From an uncultured Pelagibacteraceae bacterium (GTDB taxonomy: Bacteria > Pseudomonadota > Alphaproteobacteria > Pelagibacterales > Pelagibacteraceae), in assembly GCA_902581585.1 (NCBI GenBank), contig CACHPB010000005.1, positions 1-64,000 of the forward strand: a stretch of 64,000 bases of DNA, in the 5' to 3' direction. The position numbers and the translations under genes were made by a program. The notes beneath the pieces are model-generated. The model was not told where the DNA came from, did not search any database, and saw nothing but the letters and a program-made list of their open reading frames with translations. This document shows, piece after piece, positions 27,941 to 37,921 of this stretch (position 1 is the first letter of the stretch; each line of letters opens with the position of its first letter).

Positions 27941-29944
27941 AAATTTTAACCATTCATCTTGAGATAAAATTTTTATTCCTAATTCTTTAGCCTGTTGCAC
28001 TTTTCGATTTGTTGGCTTATCACCAATTATTAAATATTTTAATTTTTTATTAACTGAGCTAATTACAGTCCCAGAATTTTGTTCAATCAAAGACTTTGCT
28101 TCAGCCCTACTCATATTTGATAATTTACCAGTGAACATAAATGTGTAATTTAAAAGTTTTCCACTTTTATTTAACTTTAGGTCTGTAATATTTAATATTT
28201 CAGATAACGTTTCAATTACTTTATAATTTAATTTGTTATTAAAAAATTTTTTTAGAGAGTTTATTTGTGTATCTCCAATTCCATCAATATTCAAAAAATC
28301 ATTTAATTTATTTTTATTTACAAAATTCATAAAATTTTTTATCGATTTTGTATATTCTGCTAGAAGCTTGGCATTTTCTATACCTATATGCCTAATACCA
28401 ATTGCATAAAGAAATCTATCAAAAGAAATTTTTTTTGATTGGTCTATTGAATATTTTAAATTTGATACTGAAAGATTGCCCCAACCCTCTAAATTTGAGA
28501 TTTTTTTATAGTCTAAGTTATAAATATCTTGTGGAAATCTTATTAAATTTAGATCCCAAAATTTTTCCACAACTTTTTTTCCAAGTCCATCAATATTCAT
28601 TGCATCTTTAGATATAAAGTGTTTTATTTTTTCAATCGCAATTTTTTCACATTCATAACCTTCATTTACACATCTTCTTACTGCATCAAATTTTTTTGTT
28701 ACTCTGTTAAACTCTTTTATTGTTTCTGAACCGCAAGAAGGACATTTGTTTGGAAAGACAAACTTTTTTGATTTTTTATCTCTTTTTTTAATATCAACCA
28801 ATATTACATGTGGTATTACATCTCCTGCTCTCTCAATTTTTACAGTGTCACCAATTCTTATGTCTTTTCTAGTTATTTCATCCTCATTATGTAAAGTAGC
28901 ATTAGCAACTATAACGCCTCCAATATTCACTGGCTTTATTCTTGCTACTGGAGTTAATGCCCCAGTTCTACCAACCTGAATATTTATATCTCTAATTTGA
29001 GAAAATGCACTATCTGCAGAAAATTTATGAGCTATGGCCCACCTTGGAGAATTTGAGGTAAATCCCAATCTTTTTTGAAGCTCTAAGCTATTAATTTTAT
29101 AAACTAGACCATCAATATCATATTCCAAATTAAATCTGTCTTTTTCAAATTTCTTATGAAAATAATCGAGATCATTAATTGTTTTTAAAACTTTGTTGTA
29201 TTGATTTGTTTTAAAACCCCACTTTTTGAGGGAATTTAAAAATTCTGATTGTTTTTTTATTTTGTTACTTTCAAAATAACCATAAGTGTAGGCTATAAAG
29301 TTAAGCGGAATTTTTCTAGTCTCCTCAGGGTTTTTTTGTCTCAGTGAGCCAGAAGCAGCATTTCTAGGATTAGCAAAATTATTTTTTAAACTATCAAAAT
29401 CATTTTTTTTTATAAAAACCTCTCCTCTTATATCTATATTATTTGGGAAATCTTTATTTGATATTTTTTGAGGTATATCTTTTATTGTTTTTAAATTTTC
29501 AGTAATAATCTCACCTGTAGTTCCATCTCCCCTTGAAGTACCTAAAACCAGATAACCATTTTTATAAGTTAGTGATGCTGAAATTCCATCTATTTTTGGC
29601 TCTACACTGTACTCAACCTCTATTTTTTTATTCAAATAGTTAAATATTCGTTTCTCAAAATTTTTAAGGTCTTCTATATCAAAAGCATTTGATAATGACA
29701 GCATTTTGACTCTATGCTTAGATTTAATAAAATTTTTAGAAGGGGAATAACCTAAAGAAGTAGAAGGTGATGAACTACTTTTTAAATAAGAATATTTTTT
29801 TTCTAATTTTATTATTTCTTTTTTTAAATTATCATACTCTTTATCTGATATTTTTGGAGAGCTATCTTCAAAGTAAAATTTATTGTGTGTTTTAAGTTCT
29901 TGAATTTTTGTTTCATATTTTTTTTTAATTTCACTCTCTTTCAT
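27932..29944 (-). CDS. ligA: NAD+-dependent DNA ligase
   Basis: 670 residues, full length. Adenylation lysine in VEPKIDGISASLTY near residue 120, SRGDGTTGEIITEN, the OB-fold region, a zinc finger (CPSCGS ... RRCVNEGYEC), helix-hairpin-helix repeats and a C-terminal BRCT domain (FTGKLSNMSRAEAKSLIEQ). It seals Okazaki fragments. It is last in the 21-kb minus-strand series that begins at mraZ, following bamD by 8 bases, an uncommon partner for cell-wall genes. Confidence 0.97.
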   Translation of the reverse strand: MKESEIKKKYETKIQELKTHNKFYFEDSSPKISDKEYDNLKKEIIKLEKKYSYLKSSSSPSTSLGYSPSKNFIKSKHRVKMLSLSNAFDIEDLKNFEKRIFNYLNKKIEVEYSVEPKIDGISASLTYKNGYLVLGTSRGDGTTGEIITENLKTIKDIPQKISNKDFPNNIDIRGEVFIKKNDFDSLKNNFANPRNAASGSLRQKNPEETRKIPLNFIAYTYGYFESNKIKKQSEFLNSLKKWGFKTNQYNKVLKTINDLDYFHKKFEKDRFNLEYDIDGLVYKINSLELQKRLGFTSNSPRWAIAHKFSADSAFSQIRDINIQVGRTGALTPVARIKPVNIGGVIVANATLHNEDEITRKDIRIGDTVKIERAGDVIPHVILVDIKKRDKKSKKFVFPNKCPSCGSETIKEFNRVTKKFDAVRRCVNEGYECEKIAIEKIKHFISKDAMNIDGLGKKVVEKFWDLNLIRFPQDIYNLDYKKISNLEGWGNLSVSNLKYSIDQSKKISFDRFLYAIGIRHIGIENAKLLAEYTKSIKNFMNFVNKNKLNDFLNIDGIGDTQINSLKKFFNNKLNYKVIETLSEILNITDLKLNKSGKLLNYTFMFTGKLSNMSRAEAKSLIEQNSGTVISSVNKKLKYLIIGDKPTNRKVQQAKELGIKILSQDEWLKFLD

Positions 29945-29952
29945 TATTTTAC

Positions 29953-30792
29953 TTATTGGAATAAATCTTTAAATCTTTTTAATAATGACTTTTGTTTTTT
30001 TAGATCCTTTTCAATTTTGGTTTTTTCATAATTTTTATTTAAAATTTTATAAGATCTCTCATACCAATCACTTGATTGATAATTATAACCTAATATTGCA
30101 GCATACTTTTTGGACTCGTTTATCAATCCAAGTTTATAATTTAATTCAACCAGTCTATATAAAGCTTCCTCTACAAAAATAGTTGTCTCGTAATCATTTA
30201 CAATTTTCTTATATCTATTCATGGCTGGTATCCATTTTTCTCTATCTAAATAGTAATTTGCTAGATATAATTCTTTAGATGCTAATATTTCCTTTATAAG
30301 CTCAAGTTTGAATATTGCATCTTCTGAAAAATCAGTATTGGGGTATTGGTTTATTAATAATGTGAAATATTCTTTTGCTTTTATTATTTCTCCTAAATCT
30401 TTTTTTTCGTTTACTATCTGGTTGTAATGACAAACTGCTAGTAAATAATATGCATAATCTGTATCAGGATGATTTTTATATTTATCAAGAAATCTCTCTA
30501 ATTCATATATAGCATCATTGTAGTATAATTGTGAATAGTAAGCGTAAGCGGCCATCAATATTGATCTTGGTGCCCATATAGATTGTGGGTATAAAAGTTC
30601 AACCTCATTAAATTTTTTTGCGGCAAAAAAAATGTCCCCTTTGTTGAGCTCTTTTAAACCCTCATTATAAGCCTCGATCATTTGCATTTCTAAATTATCT
30701 TCTTTGATTACTGAAACTTTTTCTTCTTTTTGCGAACAAGAAATGAAGGTAAAAATAATTAATAAAAATATTAGAAATTTTTGATATCGCAT
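29953..30792 (-). CDS. bamD: BamD outer-membrane assembly lipoprotein
   Basis: 279 residues. The N-terminus RYQKFLIFLLIIFTFISCSQKE has a lipobox-type ending (FISC) for lipid attachment. Five TPR-like units follow, including NEGLKELNKGDIFFAAKKFNEVELLYPQSIWAPRS and YNDAIYELERFLDKYKNHPDTDYAYYLLA, characteristic of BamD/ComL. It scaffolds BamA for beta-barrel insertion. Between lpxC and ligA, matching the frequent lpxC-bamD order of alphaproteobacteria. Confidence 0.92.
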   Translation of the reverse strand: MRYQKFLIFLLIIFTFISCSQKEEKVSVIKEDNLEMQMIEAYNEGLKELNKGDIFFAAKKFNEVELLYPQSIWAPRSILMAAYAYYSQLYYNDAIYELERFLDKYKNHPDTDYAYYLLAVCHYNQIVNEKKDLGEIIKAKEYFTLLINQYPNTDFSEDAIFKLELIKEILASKELYLANYYLDREKWIPAMNRYKKIVNDYETTIFVEEALYRLVELNYKLGLINESKKYAAILGYNYQSSDWYERSYKILNKNYEKTKIEKDLKKQKSLLKRFKDLFQ

Positions 30793-30830
30793 TAAGAAAT
30801 TTTATCAGAATATTTTTAAAATTCTAATTA

Positions 30831-31754
30831 TTAAGCAATAGATTTTAAAATATGGCGGTTATTTATTATTGAGTGGGGTAAATTTTTTCCTTTTATTTCT
30901 AATAAAGAATAATTTTTATTATCACTAAATACTTTTCTTAATAATTTGTTGGTTAAACTATGACCACCATTTCTACATTTTAAAGATCCAATTAATCTAT
31001 AACCGACTAGATAAATATCACCAATACAATCAAGAATTTTGTGATTTACAAACTCGTTAGCATTTCTTAATCCCTCTTTATTTAATATTTGGTCTTCTTT
31101 AACTACAATTGCATTATCTAAAGATCCACCTTTACCTAAACCCAATTTTTTTAGTTTTTCTATGTCATCATAAAGACAGAATGTTCGAGAATTATATATG
31201 TCCTCTAAATTATCTTCAAATACGCTTACATTATTTTTTTGATGTTTTATAAATTGATCTTTGTAATTTATTTCAAATTCTATATCCAATGTTGTATTCG
31301 ATTTATCTAAAGATATAAATTTATCTCCCTCATTTATTTCTATATATTTGTTTATTTTTATTAATTTTATAGGAACGTCACTTGTTTTTAAGCTGGTTTG
31401 TTTTAAAATATTTACAAATTCTTTAGCTGAACCATCAAGGATTGGAACCTCCTGCGAGTCAATTTCAACAATAGCATTATCTATTCCTAAACCTAAAAAT
31501 GCTGCCATTAGATGTTCGATTGTAGATACTTTTACTCCAAATTGATTTGATATAGTTGTGCAAAGAGTAGCATCGCTAACATTCTCAAAATTTGGAACAA
31601 CAATATTATTTTTTGTTAAATCGGTTCTTTTAAAAACTATTCCAGAATTTGGGGATGCAGGTAAAATATTTAAATTTACTTTATTACCAGTGTGGATACC
31701 AATTCCACTTAAAGATATTTTGTTTGCAATTGTTGATTGCGAAAGTAATGACAT
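30831..31754 (-). CDS. lpxC: UDP-3-O-acyl-N-acetylglucosamine deacetylase
   Basis: 307 residues from ATG 31754 (MSLLSQSTI); the ORF-track extension adds 13 residues with no conserved sequence. SGIGIHTGNKVNL at the N-terminus, STIEHLMAAFLGLGIDNA with a zinc-binding His, the HKILDCIGDIYLVG block with the second His and Asp ligands, and GGHSLTNKLLR. It is the committed zinc-dependent step of lipid A synthesis, so the cell should make lipopolysaccharide. It follows ftsA with no ftsZ in between, unlike the usual ftsA-ftsZ-lpxC order. Confidence 0.96.
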   Translation of the reverse strand: MSLLSQSTIANKISLSGIGIHTGNKVNLNILPASPNSGIVFKRTDLTKNNIVVPNFENVSDATLCTTISNQFGVKVSTIEHLMAAFLGLGIDNAIVEIDSQEVPILDGSAKEFVNILKQTSLKTSDVPIKLIKINKYIEINEGDKFISLDKSNTTLDIEFEINYKDQFIKHQKNNVSVFEDNLEDIYNSRTFCLYDDIEKLKKLGLGKGGSLDNAIVVKEDQILNKEGLRNANEFVNHKILDCIGDIYLVGYRLIGSLKCRNGGHSLTNKLLRKVFSDNKNYSLLEIKGKNLPHSIINNRHILKSIA

Positions 31755-31815
31755 AGTCCAAATATATAAAATAAGTGAAAATTTAATATTCAAGTAATAT
31801 TACAAGAAAATACAA

Positions 31816-32967
31816 TTATTTAGAAAATAGGTTGAAGAATCTTTCAAAAAACCCTGATTTTTTTGACTTTTTTTTCGTTTTTAAAAGAAAACTTTCTTTA
31901 CTCTTAAAATAATCAAGACCGACTTCACAAACAAGGGAATCATTTTCATCATAAGTAATTATTTCTGATATTACTTTGTTAATTTTCAATTTATAATTGT
32001 TTATTAAAAACTTTGACCCCCCACCCGTAACAATTAATACTGGTTTTGACATAAAATTAAGACTTTTAATTATATTACTTTTTAAAAAAACTAAATCAAT
32101 TATTTCATTTACTCTCGCTTCAATGATCTGCCTAAGTAGTTGAGTAGATAAATTTTTTTCTGAAATTTCACTAATTAAATTTTTTTCTTTTAATTTATCT
32201 TTGTAAAGATACATTTCATTTTCTAATTTGTTAAATTTTATTTTTAAATCTTCAGAATATTCAAAACTTATATTTAAAACTTTAGCAATATCTTTTGAAA
32301 TATGATTACCACCCAAGGGAATTGATTTAAAAAACTCGAATATCCCGTTGTTGAATACTAAACTACTAGTTCGCTCATAACCTACATCTAAAAAAATTAG
32401 AGGATTATTACTTCTTGATTTTTTTTTGTAAGAAATAGATTTAATATAACTTGAACAAAATATATTTAATACGTTTAAATTATTTTTTTTAAATGTATTT
32501 TTTATATCGTCAATTAATGTTTTTTTTAAACATATAAATTTAATCTCTAATATTAAAGAATTAATTTTTATATCTCCAATAATTTTATCTAGCTTTTTAT
32601 TTTCATCTACAAAAATATTTTTAATAACTAAATGAATTATCTTATCTTTAAAATTATTTTGAGAAATTAAAAAATGTGCCTCTTCTATTAAATTATCATA
32701 AACTGGTTTAATTGATGTAGATTGATCAAATACTTTTTTTATTGATATATCTAAAGAATGATAGTTAGCAGAGTCATATAAAACAATGATGTTATCAATA
32801 TGAGTAGATAAATTAATTTCTGCATCCCTTATGAGTGTGTTTAAAGATTCCTCTAAACTTATATTAATTTTTTTCTTTGAAAAATAGACGCTTTTTTTGT
32901 CTTGATTAAAAATGCCTAATTTTAAATTTTGAGATCCATAATCTATTACAGCATTTAAATTATCCAT
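31816..32967 (-). CDS. ftsA: Cell division protein FtsA
   Basis: 383 residues of the actin fold: AVIDYGSQNLKLGIF (phosphate 1), IFLDVGYERTSSLVFNNG (phosphate 2, about residue 190) and VLIVTGGGSKFLINN (adenosine). The C-terminal GFFERFFNLFSK is an amphipathic membrane-targeting helix. FtsA ties the FtsZ ring to the inner membrane. It overlaps ftsQ by 8 bases. Sequence is rather diverged (for example VIDYGSQNLK for the usual LDIGTSK), but position and ends leave little doubt. Confidence 0.9.
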   Translation of the reverse strand: MDNLNAVIDYGSQNLKLGIFNQDKKSVYFSKKKINISLEESLNTLIRDAEINLSTHIDNIIVLYDSANYHSLDISIKKVFDQSTSIKPVYDNLIEEAHFLISQNNFKDKIIHLVIKNIFVDENKKLDKIIGDIKINSLILEIKFICLKKTLIDDIKNTFKKNNLNVLNIFCSSYIKSISYKKKSRSNNPLIFLDVGYERTSSLVFNNGIFEFFKSIPLGGNHISKDIAKVLNISFEYSEDLKIKFNKLENEMYLYKDKLKEKNLISEISEKNLSTQLLRQIIEARVNEIIDLVFLKSNIIKSLNFMSKPVLIVTGGGSKFLINNYKLKINKVISEIITYDENDSLVCEVGLDYFKSKESFLLKTKKKSKKSGFFERFFNLFSK

Positions 32968-33654
32968 TATTATTTGTTAAAATGATTTGATTTAGTACTC
33001 TTAAATCTATGATTTTTTTATCTATCAAATTAATATTATCTGATAAATTTTTATAAATTTTTATTGATTCATCAATGTTTTGAGAAGGTAACTTTAATGT
33101 TACTCCACTGTAAAATAACAAATCCCACCTTTTATTTTTAAAATAGTAATATTCTCTAATTTTATTTATATCTAAGCGATTATTATTTAAAATATTTATC
33201 AGTTCTAGAAATTCTTTAACATTAAAATCCCCATAAATTGTTGATACATTTTTTGTTTCAAAAACTTGATTAGATTTTATAAATTTCCCATTTTTACCAA
33301 CATATAAATTTTCTTGGTTTACAAAAGTTTTGCCAAGAATAGATGTTTTGGATAAATCAATGTTGATTGTAGAAGGTATTATCTTTCTAACGTATATTTT
33401 ATCTAAAAAATTAAATTTATTAAGGGCTCTCAAAATTTTATCCTCATTAAGTTCAAATATATTTGTATTTTTAAAATTTTTTAGTTCATTTTCTATTATT
33501 TTTTTCTCATTGATAGGAAGACCAATTATATTAATTTGTTTGATTAAAAATTTGTTTTTATAAATTTCTAAAAATTGGAGGTTTATTATTGAAGATAGAA
33601 AAATAAAAAAAATAGATATAGGTATAATCTATATTTATTTATTGATTGATGCAT
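32960..33654 (-). CDS. ftsQ: Cell division protein FtsQ, reading frame interrupted by a one-base shift at a U8 run
   Basis: The ORF track lists only 157 residues from a TTG at 33433. The same frame stays open upstream to 33628 and encodes the rest of a POTRA domain (QINIIGLPINEKKIIENEL) and most of a membrane helix, but has no ATG, GTG or TTG there. In another frame an ATG at 33654, inside the end of ddl, reads MHQSINKYRLYLYLFFLFF and joins this helix if one base is gained (or the ribosome slips back by one) at the T8 or T5 run (33599-33612). The 695 bases plus one give 232 codons, a normal short FtsQ. FtsQ links early and late divisome proteins. Reality could be an indel error, slippage, or an ATT start. 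Confidence 0.75.
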
Positions 33655-34555
33655 CTTTGATTATTTCTTGTACAAGTTGAAAAAAATTTATATTAGAATA
33701 TTTTGCAATTTCTGGAACTAAAGAGAGTGAAGTCATACCAGGTTGTGTGTTTAATTCTAAAAGATAAAATTTATTATTATAAAATCTAAAATCTGATCTA
33801 GATACACCCCTACAGTTTAAAAGCTTGTGTGCTTTCATTGCTATACCATTAACTATATTAAAATTTTTTTCACTTATATTCACAGGAATAATATGTTTTG
33901 TTTTAGCACTAGCACTATATTTTGCTTTATAATCATAAAATTTCCTTTTTGGTTTTAACTCTATTATACCTAATTTTTTATTTCCTAAAATAGCAGCCTG
34001 GATTTCTCTACCAGGAATGTACTTCTCAATTAAAACTTCTTTAAATTTTTCTAATTTAAGTAAATTTTTTTTAAAATTTTTTTTATTTGTTATTTTTACA
34101 CCTACACTTGACCCTTCATTAATTGGTTTAATAACAACTGGAAATTTTAATTTTTTTTTAATTTTTTTAATTAGATTTTTTAAATTTAAATTATTTTTAA
34201 AAACAAATTTAATATAAGAAGGTGTTAAGATATTGTTTTTTATAAACAACTTTTTTGATATTTCTTTATCAATTGCAAGCGAAGACGACAAAACTCCAGA
34301 ATGTGTATACTTTACTTTTTCTGACTCAAGAATTGCTTGTATATAACCATCTTCTCCATATCTTCCATGCAGTAGATTTAAAACTAAATCTGGCTTAAAT
34401 TTTCTTATTGTATTAACAAGATTTCCATCAGGTTCGGCTACTAATAAATTATATTTACTTCTTTTTTTTAATTCTCTTGTAACACTTTTCGCTGTAATTA
34501 AACTTATTTCTCTTTCATTTGAATATCCACCAGCTAGAATTAAAATTTTTCTCAT
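33635..34555 (-). CDS. ddl: D-alanine-D-alanine ligase
   Basis: 306 residues of the ATP-grasp family. ILAGGYSNEREISLITA at the N-terminus, LHGRYGEDGYIQAILE, FPVVIKPINEGSSVGVKI about residue 138, GREIQAAILG, and SRSDFRFYNNKFYLLELNTQPGMT with the Mg-binding Glu/Asn. It makes the D-Ala-D-Ala dipeptide for MurF. The start overlaps murB by 4 bases; the end overlaps the proposed ftsQ start by 20. Confidence 0.96.
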   Translation of the reverse strand: MRKILILAGGYSNEREISLITAKSVTRELKKRSKYNLLVAEPDGNLVNTIRKFKPDLVLNLLHGRYGEDGYIQAILESEKVKYTHSGVLSSSLAIDKEISKKLFIKNNILTPSYIKFVFKNNLNLKNLIKKIKKKLKFPVVIKPINEGSSVGVKITNKKNFKKNLLKLEKFKEVLIEKYIPGREIQAAILGNKKLGIIELKPKRKFYDYKAKYSASAKTKHIIPVNISEKNFNIVNGIAMKAHKLLNCRGVSRSDFRFYNNKFYLLELNTQPGMTSLSLVPEIAKYSNINFFQLVQEIIKDASINK

Positions 34556-35460
34556 TCGACTATGACAATTTCAAGTTCTAACTTTACTCCTGTTTTTTTT
34601 TCAACTTCTTTTTTTACATCATATATTAATGACTTCATATCTGCAGATTTTGCATTTTTTTTATTAACAAAAAAATTTGCATGCTTTTCAGAAATCATTG
34701 CATCGCCATAACATAATTTACTTGGTACACTATATCGAATTAGTTCCCAAACTTTTTTATCTGTTTGTAAAATTGGATTTTTAAAAGTGCTTCCACTAGT
34801 TTTAATTTTTGTTGGTTGGGCTAACTCCTTTTTTTGTTTCAATTCCTCCATATAATTTTGAATTTCAAAACTATTTTTTTGCTTTCCTTTAAAAGTAGCA
34901 CTTAAAAATATTAAATCTTTAGGTAATTTTATAGATCTATAATTAAAAATAATTTTATCCGAAGGTATGCTTTTTACATTACCCTTAAAATCAATTAATT
35001 GAATAGAGATAAGAACATCTTTAAACTCTTTATTAAAGCATCCAGAATTCATTCTAATACCACCACCAATTGAGCCTGGTATACATGACATAAATTCTAA
35101 TCCTGAAATACTTTTGTCTTTTGCAAAATTCGACACCTTTTGTTGAGAGTTTGCAGCTCCAGCTATTATAGTTTCTTTATCTAGCAATGTAATTTTGGAA
35201 AAACTTTTACCTAGTTTGATTACAGTGCCTTGATAAAGGTCATCATCAAATAAAACATTTGATCCATTTCCTAGTATAAATATTTTACCTCTATTATCGT
35301 ATAACTTTAGATAATCTATTAATCCTTTGAGTGAATTTGGTTTAAAAAATATTTTAACTTTTCCACCAATATTAAACCAATTAAATTTATTAATACTCTG
35401 ATCAAAAAAAATATCCCCATCTATTGCTAATTTTGTTTTTTTTATATCTTCAGTTTTCAT
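34552..35460 (-). CDS. murB: UDP-N-acetylenolpyruvoylglucosamine reductase
   Basis: 302 residues. FNWFNIGGKVKIFFKP, ILGNGSNVLFDD (FAD binding), GLEFMSCIPGSIGGGIRMNSG, SGSTFKNP with the catalytic Ser, and ISEKHANFFVNKKNA. This is the type II layout without the E. coli insertion. It reduces the enolpyruvyl group to give UDP-MurNAc. The ATG shares a base with the murC stop and the gene overlaps ddl by 4. Confidence 0.96.
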   Translation of the reverse strand: MKTEDIKKTKLAIDGDIFFDQSINKFNWFNIGGKVKIFFKPNSLKGLIDYLKLYDNRGKIFILGNGSNVLFDDDLYQGTVIKLGKSFSKITLLDKETIIAGAANSQQKVSNFAKDKSISGLEFMSCIPGSIGGGIRMNSGCFNKEFKDVLISIQLIDFKGNVKSIPSDKIIFNYRSIKLPKDLIFLSATFKGKQKNSFEIQNYMEELKQKKELAQPTKIKTSGSTFKNPILQTDKKVWELIRYSVPSKLCYGDAMISEKHANFFVNKKNAKSADMKSLIYDVKKEVEKKTGVKLELEIVIVE

Positions 35461-36851
35461 TAAAAAATATTTTTTAAATTTCTCATCCAGTTTGATATTG
35501 ATCCTGCTCCCATACCTATATAAAATTTTTTGCCATAAGTATTTTGTTTTATAAACCTTCTTAATTGGATCTCATCTTGCACTATAATTAAACTAACTTT
35601 AGAATTTTTAATTATTGATTCTGCAAAAGATTTATATGTAAAATTAAGCCTTAATTTTTCATTAGCTGTGTAAATAGGACACAACACAACTGTATCTGCC
35701 ATTTTAAAGCATTTTGAAAATTCTTTCTTCAAATTTTTTACCCTTGAAATTCTGTGAGGTTGAAAAATACAAATAATTTCTTTATTTTTGTGCACACTTT
35801 TAACAGCATTTAAAACTGAACTTATTTCAGTTGGATGATGAGCGTAATCATCATAGAAACTTATATTATTATAATCAAATAAATGAGTAAATCTTCTTTG
35901 CACACCTTTAAAATTATAAAGTCCTTTCTTGATATATTTTTCTGGCAGTCCAATTGTAAATGATAATGCAGCTGCTGCTGTAGCATTTTTTATATTGTGC
36001 ATCCCAATCATTGGTAATTTAATATTTTTGATTATTTTAGTTTTACTTGGAATATTTATTTTAATATCAAAACTAGATATTTTAGAAGATTGCCTTATAT
36101 TTAAGATTTGGAAATTTGAGTTTTTAGTTTTACCATATGTATAAAAATTTTTATTTTTCGTTTTTATAAAGACTGATTTTAAATTTGCATCATCATTGCA
36201 AATAAAACCTTTGCCGACTGATGGTATTTTTTCTATAAATTTTGAGAAACTTTTTTTTAGATTACCGATATTTTTATAAAAGTCTAAATGTTCAGAATCT
36301 AAGTTAGTAATTATAGAGTAAGTAAAAGGAATTTTTAAAAAACTTCCATCCGACTCATCAGACTCTGTAACACACCAATTACTTTTCCCTAATTTTGCAG
36401 AATTACCAAATGAGTTTAATACACCTCCATTAATTATTGTTGGATCTAGATTTCCCAAAGTAAAAATATTAGACACCAAGGAAGTGGTTGTAGTTTTTCC
36501 ATGGGAACCAGTTACAACAACATTTCTCATAAATGATACTATGTGTCCTAACATATCCCCTCTTGTATATATTGGTAAATTTTTCTTTTTTGCCTCTATT
36601 ACTTCAGGATTATTTTTTTTAATAGCTGATGAAATTACAAGAACGGTTGTTTTTTTTATATTTTCTTTTTTATGATTTAAAAATATCCTTATCTTTTTCT
36701 CAGTTAATCTCTTAATATTTCTATTATCAGCTATATCACTGCCTTGAACTTTATATCCTAAGCCATTCATGATTAAAGCTAAACCACTCATACCTATTCC
36801 GCCTATGCCAACAAAATGAATAAGCTCATTTTTTCCTAAATCAATTTTCAT
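35460..36851 (-). CDS. murC: UDP-N-acetylmuramate-L-alanine ligase
   Basis: 463 residues from ATG 36851 inside the end of murG; the ORF track starts two codons earlier at a TTG. HFVGIGGIGMSGLALIM at the N-terminus, ATP-binding VVTGSHGKTTTTSLV about residue 110, DESDGSF, and FYDDYAHHPTEISSVL. It adds L-alanine to UDP-MurNAc, the first peptide step. Part of the unbroken mur run. Confidence 0.96.
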   Translation of the reverse strand: MKIDLGKNELIHFVGIGGIGMSGLALIMNGLGYKVQGSDIADNRNIKRLTEKKIRIFLNHKKENIKKTTVLVISSAIKKNNPEVIEAKKKNLPIYTRGDMLGHIVSFMRNVVVTGSHGKTTTTSLVSNIFTLGNLDPTIINGGVLNSFGNSAKLGKSNWCVTESDESDGSFLKIPFTYSIITNLDSEHLDFYKNIGNLKKSFSKFIEKIPSVGKGFICNDDANLKSVFIKTKNKNFYTYGKTKNSNFQILNIRQSSKISSFDIKINIPSKTKIIKNIKLPMIGMHNIKNATAAAALSFTIGLPEKYIKKGLYNFKGVQRRFTHLFDYNNISFYDDYAHHPTEISSVLNAVKSVHKNKEIICIFQPHRISRVKNLKKEFSKCFKMADTVVLCPIYTANEKLRLNFTYKSFAESIIKNSKVSLIIVQDEIQLRRFIKQNTYGKKFYIGMGAGSISNWMRNLKNIF

Positions 36852-37917
36852 TAACAAGTTCAGTTATGTAAGATTTGTTTTTTTCCCAAGTATCTTCTTG
36901 ACAGAGTTTTTTTAAATTATTTTTTTTTGAAAAATATTCGTTTCCATCATCAAATATTTTATTCAACAAATCAGTAAAATTATTTTCGTTAATATCTTTT
37001 TGCATAATTAGCCAACAACATTTGTTTTTTTCATAATATCTTGCATTGTGATACTGATGATTATCTTTAGCATACGGAAAAGGAATTGCTACAAATGGAA
37101 TATTTAAATAACTCAGTTCTGAAATTGCTGAAGCCCCAGAACGAGTAATAGCTAAGTCATAATCTACTGCTTTTACTAAAAATTTATCATCAAACTCGAA
37201 TAATTCATATTTTATTTCATTTTTTTTATACAAATAATTTATCCTATCTAATGATTGTCGATCAGTTACCTGTTGCAAAACTTTAATATTTTGATTTTTT
37301 GAGAGCTTTATAATAATTTTAGAAATAAACTCGTCCATAAATTTAGCTCCTTGGCTTCCTCCTATGATTAATATTTTTTTCTCTTTCTCAAGGGTTGTCT
37401 TTTCATTTTTTTTAAATTCATAAATTTCTTTTCTAAGAAATGGTTTTACTAAGCAAATCTTATTTAAGGATTTTTTGGAAATTCCTAGTAAATTCTTATC
37501 ATAGCAAATAATTTTTTTGGCATAGTTTTGTATTAGTTTATTTGCTCTTCCCAAAACAGAGTTAGGTTCAAAAATATAAATTTTAGTATCTAATAAGATT
37601 GATGCTATACAAAAAGGTAAGGACATATATCCTCCTGTGCTAATTAAAATATTAAATTTATTCAATTTAAGAAATTGATAAGATTTTATTACCGAAGTAC
37701 AGAATTTTATAAAATTATACGGTATCAAAAATATATTTGAACTAAACTTTGGAACATCAATTACTAAATAATTATAATTTTCTTTTTTAATATATTTAGA
37801 TCCTCTCATATCTGTTACTATTTTAATATTAAACTCATTTTTTAATGCATCATAAATACTTAGTGATGGAAAAACATGTCCACCTGAGCCACCTGTTGTA
37901 ATGAGTATTTTTTTCAT
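36841..37917 (-). CDS. murG: Lipid II-forming GlcNAc transferase
   Basis: 358 residues of GT28. ITTGGSGGHVFPSLSIYDAL is the N-terminal glycine-rich loop, GGYMSLPFCIAS, LIIGGSQGAKFMDEFI about residue 180, and TRSGASAISELSYLNIPFVAIPFPYAKDNHQYHNA carries the UDP-GlcNAc-binding residues. It forms lipid II at the inner face of the membrane. It lies 4 bases after ftsW and overlaps murC by 11. Confidence 0.96.
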   Translation of the reverse strand: MKKILITTGGSGGHVFPSLSIYDALKNEFNIKIVTDMRGSKYIKKENYNYLVIDVPKFSSNIFLIPYNFIKFCTSVIKSYQFLKLNKFNILISTGGYMSLPFCIASILLDTKIYIFEPNSVLGRANKLIQNYAKKIICYDKNLLGISKKSLNKICLVKPFLRKEIYEFKKNEKTTLEKEKKILIIGGSQGAKFMDEFISKIIIKLSKNQNIKVLQQVTDRQSLDRINYLYKKNEIKYELFEFDDKFLVKAVDYDLAITRSGASAISELSYLNIPFVAIPFPYAKDNHQYHNARYYEKNKCCWLIMQKDINENNFTDLLNKIFDDGNEYFSKKNNLKKLCQEDTWEKNKSYITELVNEN

Positions 37918-37921
37918 TTGA

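Noticed and set aside
33433-33435. TTG at 33433 as the true ftsQ start
   Set aside because: It would remove the membrane helix and the first part of the POTRA domain, both encoded in the same open frame just upstream.
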